Assembly: GCA_934630485.1 (NCBI GenBank) | Contig: CAKTWD010000077.1 | Location: 1-7,561, forward strand | Source: an uncultured Eggerthellaceae bacterium | GTDB taxonomy: Bacteria > Actinomycetota > Coriobacteriia > Coriobacteriales > Eggerthellaceae | DNA: 7,561 bases | Direction of reading: 5' to 3' | In this document: piece by piece, positions 1 to 5,157 of the stretch | Position numbering within the stretch: position 1 is the stretch's first letter | How the letters are laid out: every line of letters begins with the position of its first letter | Made by a program: the position numbers and the translations under genes | Notes under the pieces: generated by a model | Databases searched by the model: none | Told to the model about the DNA's origin: nothing | Seen by the model: the letters and a program-made list of their open reading frames with translations, nothing else

Positions 1-1578
1 GATTCAAGTGAGATGCCCCGAAAATGCTTCCTCACAAAATGTCATTACGGTTTCAGCCAACGACCCAATCCCCTTCGACATCAGCAAGAGGCGCCTGATC
101 GCAATCGCCGTCATCTGCCTGATTGCGTTCGCGGTCGGTACATCATCCCCCCCTTGTCGCGAAAGCAGTTCGACGCAAACGCCTCATTCAGAATCTTTAT
201 ATTCTCACCAAGCGCCATCTTCTTAGTTTCACTATGCGCGGCTTCTGCCGTCTCGCTAGACACACCAGGGTATTCACACCACCACCAATACTTCGAACTA
301 GCACAAGCGCTTGTAGCTGGTCATACATCATTGCTTATCGATCCTTCGCCCGAGCTACTCGCCCTTGACAACCCCTATGACACCACCGCGCGTATTGCAT
401 CAGGAGCGCCATATCTTTGGGACCACGCATTCTTCAATGGCCATTATTATGTCTATTTCGGAGTGCTGCCCGCCCTGCTTTACTATGTCCCGTTTTATCT
501 TCTAACTTCAGGAGGGGAGCTACCAAGCTGGATAGCAGTCGCCATCTCTTATACCCTATTTGCTGGAGGGCTGTTATACCTTTTATCAAACTGTTGCAAG
601 AAATGGTTTCCCAGAACGAGCCAATCAACATTTCTCATCGCCTATGCAACGCTCCTAATGGGAAGCTGTGCGACCAACGGCGCACAGTGCCCGGATTTGT
701 ATACAGTGCCAATCTCACTTGGGCTAGCCTGCGCAGCATGGGGTCTCGCTTTCCTTGTTAAATCGATCACTACTTCAACCGTTAATACGGCGTTTGCGTG
801 CCTAGGAGCTTTCCTGCTTGCATTAACATCCCTGTGCAGGCCTCAACTACTTTTATTCGGCATCGTCGGCATAGCCCTCGCTCTCCAACACCTACAAAAC
901 CACCCAGCCACAAGGAAGAGCAACTTAAAACCAATCGCAATAGCATGTATTCCGACATTTGTCGTCTTCGCCGCTGCGGCAGCATATAACACCTCGAGAT
1001 TCGGAAGCCCCCTCGATTTTGGAGCCAACTACAACCTGACTACCAATGACATGACTCATAGGGGGTGGAATGTCGATCGGCTTCCGCTCGCGTATTACGC
1101 ATACCTATTCGAGCCATTTGCTATTTCACTCGACAATCTTCGTTTCGTCCCCGTCAACCTCGATTACGCATACTACGGAACGACGATCTCTCAAACCATG
1201 ATCGGGGGATTCTTCTCACTTTTGCCGATAGTAACCTTAGGTATCATTATCGCCCTCGTAACACCCCGGCACTCCATAAGCGACCCATGGAAGCCCCTAG
1301 CGGTCGTCCTGATATTATGCGGATTCTTTCTCGTTGCATTCGACGCAAACGGCGCGGGAATATTAATGCGTTATTTCTCAGACTTCGGCACAATGCTAGC
1401 CCTCGCATCTTGCCTCGCATTACTGTCTCTACTCGAAACCATTGACAACCGTCTGCTGTCAAACGGCACCACAAAAGAGGCAATGAGATCAGATATCGCC
1501 TTGGCCACAGGCGTTCGACGATTCATCGTATTAACTCTTGCGGCGACAATTGCCCTTTTCAGCATCCAATTGATGTAA
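1..1578 (+). CDS. GT-C-like polytopic membrane protein, 5'-partial and frameshifted at a C7 tract
   Basis: Probable membrane glycosyltransferase-type protein with about a dozen hydrophobic segments. The first 146 bases read best in frame 2, which is open from the first base and encodes FDISKRRLIAIAVICLIAF, a cytoplasmic basic patch plus a membrane helix. From about 154 to the TAA at 1576-1578 the protein continues in frame 1. The frame-1 sequence before the tract (from the ATG at 13) is Arg/His-rich and does not look like protein, so I do not accept that start; the true start is probably upstream of the window. Joining the frames at 147-153 gives GTSSPPLSRKQFDANASF. Landmarks are YLWDHAFFNGHYYVYFGVLP (about 412-471), a CRPQ turn (835-846), NYNLTTNDMTHRGWNVDRL (about 1027-1083) and MRYFSDFG (1366-1389), a pattern I associate with uncharacterised GT-C-like proteins of Gram-positive glycan loci. 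The substrate is unknown. GC in sampled lines (about 43-52%) is lower than in the neighbouring genes. The last helix ends at the stop codon, so slight C-terminal truncation cannot be excluded. In the present state, translation in frame 2 would end at TAG 224-226. Confidence 0.8.
   Translation, partial: DSSEMPRKCFLTKCHYGFSQRPNPLRHQQEAPDRNRRHLPDCVRGRYIIPPLSRKQFDANASFRIFIFSPSAIFLVSLCAASAVSLDTPGYSHHHQYFELAQALVAGHTSLLIDPSPELLALDNPYDTTARIASGAPYLWDHAFFNGHYYVYFGVLPALLYYVPFYLLTSGGELPSWIAVAISYTLFAGGLLYLLSNCCKKWFPRTSQSTFLIAYATLLMGSCATNGAQCPDLYTVPISLGLACAAWGLAFLVKSITTSTVNTAFACLGAFLLALTSLCRPQLLLFGIVGIALALQHLQNHPATRKSNLKPIAIACIPTFVVFAAAAAYNTSRFGSPLDFGANYNLTTNDMTHRGWNVDRLPLAYYAYLFEPFAISLDNLRFVPVNLDYAYYGTTISQTMIGGFFSLLPIVTLGIIIALVTPRHSISDPWKPLAVVLILCGFFLVAFDANGAGILMRYFSDFGTMLALASCLALLSLLETIDNRLLSNGTTKEAMRSDIALATGVRRFIVLTLAATIALFSIQLM
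147..153 (+). repeat. C7 homopolymer at the frame break of the first gene
   Basis: Seven consecutive C bases, between CATCAT and TTGTCG. Frame 2 before the tract and frame 1 after it together give a sensible membrane protein, while the other half of each frame is nonsense. Tract lengths of 5, 8 or 11 C would make one continuous frame; 7 does not. This is a candidate slipped-strand (phase-variable) tract, or else a sequencing error or fixed frameshift. Confidence 0.75.
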
Positions 1579-1581
1579 AGC

Positions 1582-1621
1582 TCTTGATTGGTGGTCTTTA
1601 TGCTAAATCCATCAATCAAGA
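1582..1621. repeat. Hairpin after the first gene (13-bp arms, 14-nt loop)
   Basis: Inverted repeat beginning four bases after the TAA. The arms are 1582-1594 and 1609-1621 (TCTTGATTGGTGG against CCATCAATCAAGA) and pair throughout, with one G-U pair in the transcript. The loop is 1595-1608. No T-tract follows on either strand, so it is not a standard intrinsic terminator. It may act as an RNA-stabilising 3' structure, a rho-assisted terminator or a protein-binding palindrome. The structure is seen directly; the role is unknown. Confidence 0.6.
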
Positions 1622-1707
1622 TCCGAGCAAAGCGAGCATGATATTTGCGCGTGTACAAAAAGTCCCGCCCCCGACCGCGCGTCTATGACGACATGCTCTT
1701 CAACGAG

Positions 1708-1733
1708 AAAAAAGCGCCGCACAAAGCGGCGCC
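1708..1733 (-). terminator. Rho-independent terminator of the GT2 operon
   Basis: On the - strand, eight bases after the TAG of the second operon gene, a perfect 7-bp GC stem (GCGCCGC/GCGGCGC, + strand 1714-1720 and 1726-1732) with a 5-nt loop (TTTGT) is followed by six T residues (A6 on the + strand at 1708-1713). This is the canonical intrinsic terminator form. There is no T-run in the + direction, so it serves the - strand operon only. Confidence 0.92.
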
Positions 1734-1740
1734 AAAAGAA

Positions 1741-2727
1741 CTAAAATTCAGTGCATCCTTCCATGAAGGAATCGAAGTCGTCCATAAGCGAGTTGAGCTC
1801 TTCCCAATCTTTCGGAGAGAACATCGCCTGATCAAGCGTGCCGGCATTCCTTGCCGCCATATATTCATCCCTCATGCGCTCCGCGAACTGAAGCTGGTAC
1901 TCGGGAGCCAAGCGGTTGAAATTCCACCGATACGTGCCAAGTTTAAGCAAGTTCAAGATCTTTTCAAAAGCCTGCTGCTTCTCGGGATCTTTCGCAAGGA
2001 ACCGCGAAGAAAGCTCGTACTCGTCGCACACAGCGAAAACCTTCGAAGAGGATTTCACTGAAGAGTTAACGTTGTCGACGCGGTAATGCAGATAGCCCTT
2101 CGGAAGAATGGCCACACGACGGGCGCTGGCCCAAACCTGAAAGACGAAAGACGTATCCTGATATGAAGCGCCTGGCGTTTCGTTGAAGCGAACACCTTCG
2201 CGTTCAATCATCGACCTGCGATAAAGAGCCGACCAGATAATCGGCAAAACAACGAGCGCTCGTTGATCAGTGCGTGGGTCGAAGACCTTCTTGTAATCCA
2301 AGCCAACAAAAGGCTCTTGGAAAACATCGCCCTGGTCAGAATGCTCGTAATAGTTCGCCTTCACAAGATCGAGGTCATGCCTTTTCGCAAACTTGTACAT
2401 GTCCTTGAACATTCGGGGATCCGCAAAGTCGTCGGACTCGACGATGCCGACGTATTCTCCACGGGCTTCGGCGAAGCCGCGGTTCATGGTTTTGCCGTAC
2501 CCCTCATTCTCCTTCGAAATCAGGCGAACACGGGAATCCTTGGCCGCATACTCTGCGGCGATTTCCGGGGAAGAGTCGGTGGAGCCGTCGTTCACAACGA
2601 TGATCTCGATCTCCTTAAGCTTCTGCGCAAGCAAACTGTCAAGGCACTCGCGAAGGTACTTCTCGACGTTGTACACTGGTACAACAATCGAAACTTTCGG
2701 GGTTCCATTTGGGCTTTTGCCGAACAT
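1741..2727 (-). CDS. Family 2 glycosyltransferase (GT-A fold), 328 aa
   Basis: Probable cytoplasmic or membrane-associated glycosyltransferase that transfers a sugar from a nucleotide-activated donor onto a growing surface glycan. The N-terminal GT2 domain starts with KVSIVVPVYNVEKYL (residues 11-25), followed by VNDGSTDSS (45-53) for nucleotide binding, ENEGYGKTMNRGFAEARGEY (73-92) and ESDDF (97-101), the position of the metal-binding DXD motif. The likely catalytic acid/base region is GASYQDTSF (186-194, Asp191). The combination of ESDDF, KANYYE, IIWSALYRR and GASYQD marks a recognisable GT2 subfamily of Gram-positive glycan clusters. The C-terminal 120 or so residues are helical and charged, and no membrane helix is seen. 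The donor and acceptor sugars cannot be told. ATG at 2727 is chosen because it is preceded by AAAGGGA four bases upstream and leaves the usual short leader before the first strand. It lies 16 bases after the stop of the upstream gene, so the two are co-transcribed, and a strong terminator follows. Confidence 0.95.
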   Translation of the reverse strand: MFGKSPNGTPKVSIVVPVYNVEKYLRECLDSLLAQKLKEIEIIVVNDGSTDSSPEIAAEYAAKDSRVRLISKENEGYGKTMNRGFAEARGEYVGIVESDDFADPRMFKDMYKFAKRHDLDLVKANYYEHSDQGDVFQEPFVGLDYKKVFDPRTDQRALVVLPIIWSALYRRSMIEREGVRFNETPGASYQDTSFVFQVWASARRVAILPKGYLHYRVDNVNSSVKSSSKVFAVCDEYELSSRFLAKDPEKQQAFEKILNLLKLGTYRWNFNRLAPEYQLQFAERMRDEYMAARNAGTLDQAMFSPKDWEELNSLMDDFDSFMEGCTEF

Positions 2728-2738
2728 CTCGTCCCTTT
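2728..2738 (-). promoter_or_regulatory. Ribosome binding site of the second operon gene
   Basis: The - strand reads AAAGGGACGAG immediately before the ATG at 2727. The purine-rich AAAGGGA (2732-2738) lies within the 16-base gap after the TAA of the upstream gene, so this gene has its own translation start site within the operon transcript. Confidence 0.7.
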
Positions 2739-2743
2739 CCCTG

Positions 2744-4867
2744 TTATTTACGATGCACTGCGTGAATCATGCGCTTCGCAAGCTGAGCGGCCTTACGAGG
2801 AAGCGCCGTTACCACGCGACCCGTGCGGTAACTTATCGACTGATAGAAGTCTTCGATATCGAATCCAAGCTGGATCACGCGCTCAGCCTGCACGTTCGCA
2901 GCAAGCAGATTTTCCTCGTTTCTTTTGATGATATCGCCCAGAAGCTCAGCGTCTCGATGTTGTGCGTAATCATCATAAGATAGAGAGAGCAAAGCCTCAC
3001 AGGAGAGCCTCTCTTTGTCAGAGAGCTGATCCCCGCAAAGCGCCCGCTCAAGGTAGACGCGACCGCGGTCCCTGGCAATTTCGAAGCAATGCAACCTTAC
3101 TAACGGATTACGTGTCAGATCAACAAACAAAACGAGATGACGGGCAACGGCGGAGTCGAAACCATCAAGAAGTCGCTGATCGTCAATGACCGAATGAACC
3201 TCGTCAAAACTCGCAAAAGTTTCCTCGATCAAAAGGCGAACAAAACGATCGTCTTTCCTCGAGAAGGGGAGGCATCGCAACGACGCAAGGGGACGCTTCG
3301 TAGGCACGATTTTCTCGGCAACCGACAGCGACAAGCACTCAAGCGCCAGCCACGTCGAACAAGGACGGGACATCAGGCAATCTCGAAGAAACGCCGTCTT
3401 GAACACCTTATTCGCTGAGGCAACACCCGAGAAGGAAAGCAAATGCGAGCCAAACTCCGAAGCGCGATAAGCCCCATCAAGCTCGACAGGATCAGCTGTG
3501 CTCGGCTCCGAGAAATCGAAGAAATCACGAACCCCCAGCAGGTCAGCCGAATCCCCGAACGTAGCGACATCGAACGCCTTACGTTCTGAAGCAGCCCTTC
3601 CCTGCCTATCCCCCGCAAGCTGAAGGGTCTGAGAGAACGTCTGAGGATCGTAAACAACGTTGGCGTAAGCTCGGATGAAATACCTGCCTCGAGCTTCGGC
3701 AAGGACACCTGACGGATCCGTTGCCGAAACGATACGAGCACGACTATCGTGCTCAATGAAATCAGCAATAGAGTGAGCGTAAGGACTATCTGCTTTAACC
3801 GGAGCCGCAAACAGGATCTCGAAAGACTGCTCGTCTTGGAACTCGATACTGTCGAGCACGTCCTTCGCCTCGTCGGATTCATCTGCGCACTTAACAAAAA
3901 TGCTGATAGCCGGTTCCTCATCGTTCGACCGAGGGGAAACCAGATATGCAAGCTGTGCTCGAACCTCGTCATTGATATCAAACGACTCAACAGGCCGGTC
4001 CTCAAAAATCTCACCGAAAAAGTCCGTGAGCATCCGCGCAAAGCGAACACGATCGTCATGGTAGGTTTTCTTCGCCGAATTGAACAAAAAGTTTACGGCC
4101 CAAACTACGCCCTCTTTGCCATATTCAAGCAGTAAGCCACGTTCGCGCCACGTGTTCAACGCATACTTGACGACATCAAAATGAAGATAAAGCTGCTTCG
4201 AACCGTCATCTCGGCTCGCACCCACAGCGGAGTCGCGACGAATGCGATAAAAGTACAGCATTTCCCTCGTGAACGCGACCGTCTTCGCAAGAGGAAAAGC
4301 GATGAACTGAAAAGCGTGATCCTCACCCAAGGTTAGCTCACGATTGAAAGAAAGACCGTTATCCTTGATGAAGGACGTTCGATACATTTTGTTGCACATC
4401 AGAGGAATACTGCCGCGTTCATACAGCAACGCATCAACCCCCGAATGATAAACCTTGTCGCGGCACGCAAACGAAGCGTCGGCCCAAGGCAGCGTGGGAA
4501 AAGACTTTCCGCCGAATACCACGATGTCGGCATCGTTTTCCTTGGCGGAAGAAACAAGTACCTCGCAAGTGCGCTCCGCAATGTAATCGTCAGAATCGAC
4601 GAACATGATGAACTCGCCCGAGGCCAGGCCTATCCCCACATTACGCGTTTCCGCCACGCCGCAGTTTTCACGGTGATACACACGAAAACGGCTATCTTTC
4701 GCGACATACTCATCGAGCAAGCGAGGCGACGAATCAGTCGAACCATCGTCTAGGCAAATAATCTCGATATCGGGAAGAGTTTGACGAGAAAGACTATCGA
4801 GGCACTGAATCAAATAGCACTCGACGTTGAACACGGGAACGATGATGGACACTATCGGATTGTTCAT
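2744..4867 (-). CDS. Two-domain GT2 glycosyltransferase, second domain apparently inactive, 707 aa
   Basis: First gene of the - strand operon. The N-terminal domain (residues 1 to about 300) is an intact GT2 enzyme: VSIIVPVFNVECYL (6-19), CLDDGSTDSS (38-47), ENCGVAETRNVG (67-78), the metal-binding FVDSDDY (89-95, DXD at 91-93) and the catalytic-type LGEDHAF (180-186). After a linker rich in Glu and Asp, a second segment restarts at PAISIFVKCADESDEAKDVL (319-338), with FEILFAA and DSRARIVSATDPSGVLAEAR. This follows the order of GT2 strands, but it lacks the DGS loop and has FIRAYANVVYDP (397-408) where FVDSDD would be expected. I infer a degenerate GT-A domain, perhaps for acceptor binding or scaffolding. 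Residues from about 570 to 707 are helical with no recognised fold; the C-terminus is basic. No membrane helices or signal peptide are seen. The start at 4867 is supported by GAGGG six bases upstream and by the domain start at residue 5. It probably assembles a repeat unit together with the 328-residue GT2 enzyme encoded next. Confidence 0.93.
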   Translation of the reverse strand: MNNPIVSIIVPVFNVECYLIQCLDSLSRQTLPDIEIICLDDGSTDSSPRLLDEYVAKDSRFRVYHRENCGVAETRNVGIGLASGEFIMFVDSDDYIAERTCEVLVSSAKENDADIVVFGGKSFPTLPWADASFACRDKVYHSGVDALLYERGSIPLMCNKMYRTSFIKDNGLSFNRELTLGEDHAFQFIAFPLAKTVAFTREMLYFYRIRRDSAVGASRDDGSKQLYLHFDVVKYALNTWRERGLLLEYGKEGVVWAVNFLFNSAKKTYHDDRVRFARMLTDFFGEIFEDRPVESFDINDEVRAQLAYLVSPRSNDEEPAISIFVKCADESDEAKDVLDSIEFQDEQSFEILFAAPVKADSPYAHSIADFIEHDSRARIVSATDPSGVLAEARGRYFIRAYANVVYDPQTFSQTLQLAGDRQGRAASERKAFDVATFGDSADLLGVRDFFDFSEPSTADPVELDGAYRASEFGSHLLSFSGVASANKVFKTAFLRDCLMSRPCSTWLALECLSLSVAEKIVPTKRPLASLRCLPFSRKDDRFVRLLIEETFASFDEVHSVIDDQRLLDGFDSAVARHLVLFVDLTRNPLVRLHCFEIARDRGRVYLERALCGDQLSDKERLSCEALLSLSYDDYAQHRDAELLGDIIKRNEENLLAANVQAERVIQLGFDIEDFYQSISYRTGRVVTALPRKAAQLAKRMIHAVHRK

Positions 4868-4873
4868 AAAACA

Positions 4874-4878
4874 CCCTC
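4874..4878 (-). promoter_or_regulatory. Ribosome binding site of the 707-aa gene
   Basis: The - strand reads GAGGG, six bases (TGTTTT) before the ATG at 4867. This is a good Shine-Dalgarno match at normal spacing and fixes the start codon. Confidence 0.75.
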
Positions 4879-4918
4879 ACGACGGTCACTGGCTGCATTT
4901 TGGTTGTCGACTGCCTAG

Positions 4919-4947
4919 ATGATATTGCATCGAGTGGAATTGATCAA
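4919..4947 (-). promoter_or_regulatory. Sigma70-type promoter of the GT2 operon
   Basis: On the - strand a -35 element TTGATC (4942-4947, 4 of 6 to consensus including TTGA) is separated by exactly 17 bases from a -10 element TATCAT (4919-4924, 5 of 6). Transcription would begin near 4912 and give a leader of about 45 bases before the ATG at 4867. No operator is evident over it. Confidence 0.65.
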
Positions 4948-5157
4948 AATGAACCGACTTACCACACACGCGCAGCGCAAATACACATGACGGAGCCGCA
5001 AACGAAAGAAGGGTCACCGAAGCACACCGGCGATCAACCCAACCCCAGAACGATGCCGTGATTGAGTGATTTCTTTCTGCAGCTCACAGCCCATTCCGCC
5101 CGTTTTAGATATCATTAATCGGTTAATAGCCTGCGAAAGGAATCGGTCTAAACCACC
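4948..5157. other. Divergent intergenic region upstream of the acyltransferase gene
   Basis: This is the remainder of the 290-base gap between the two divergent genes, after the - strand promoter. I see no open frame with protein-like character, no tRNA and no convincing -35/-10 pair for the + strand gene. TATCAT at 5110-5115 could be a -10 box, but the sequence 17 bases upstream is not a -35 box. The region holds the AT-rich palindrome listed separately and an AAAGGAA stretch (5136-5142), which lies 15 bases before the ATG at 5158, far for a Shine-Dalgarno site. Confidence 0.5.
5114..5127. promoter_or_regulatory. Palindrome ATTAA-TCGG-TTAAT, possible operator
   Basis: Perfect 5-bp inverted repeat with a 4-bp centre, overlapping the edge of the possible -10 box at 5110-5115 and lying 30 bases before the ATG at 5158. 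The position suits an operator for the + strand gene. It is short enough to arise by chance, and no family assignment is possible from sequence alone. Confidence 0.3.

Noticed and set aside
13..150. ATG at 13 as the start of the first gene in frame 1
   Set aside because: The frame-1 translation before the C7 tract is rich in Arg, His and Pro with no protein-like pattern, whereas frame 2 over the same bases encodes a membrane helix and is open to the window edge.
147..153. Programmed -1 ribosomal frameshifting at the C runs
   Set aside because: A C-run slip could also join the frames, but no downstream stimulatory pseudoknot or upstream Shine-Dalgarno stimulator is evident, and two genes sharing a one-base deficit in simple C runs fits slipped-strand change or sequencing error better. 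Not excluded.
1582..1621. The hairpin as an intrinsic terminator of the first gene
   Set aside because: No T-run follows the stem on either strand.
1645..2983. Long + strand open frames across 1645-2061, 2263-2928 and 2393-2983
   Set aside because: They are antisense to the GT2 operon, have no ribosome site or recognisable fold, and follow the codon periodicity of the - strand genes.
3373..4059. 228-codon open frame on the - strand
   Set aside because: It lies wholly inside the 707-aa GT2 gene in another frame of the same strand, is rich in Arg, Leu and Ser, and has no motif. It is a shadow.
1579..5157. The GT2 operon as an invertible DNA segment, because it opposes both flanking genes
   Set aside because: No matching inverted repeats were found by eye at the two ends (1579-1740 against 4868-5157), and the operon has its own promoter and terminator in place.
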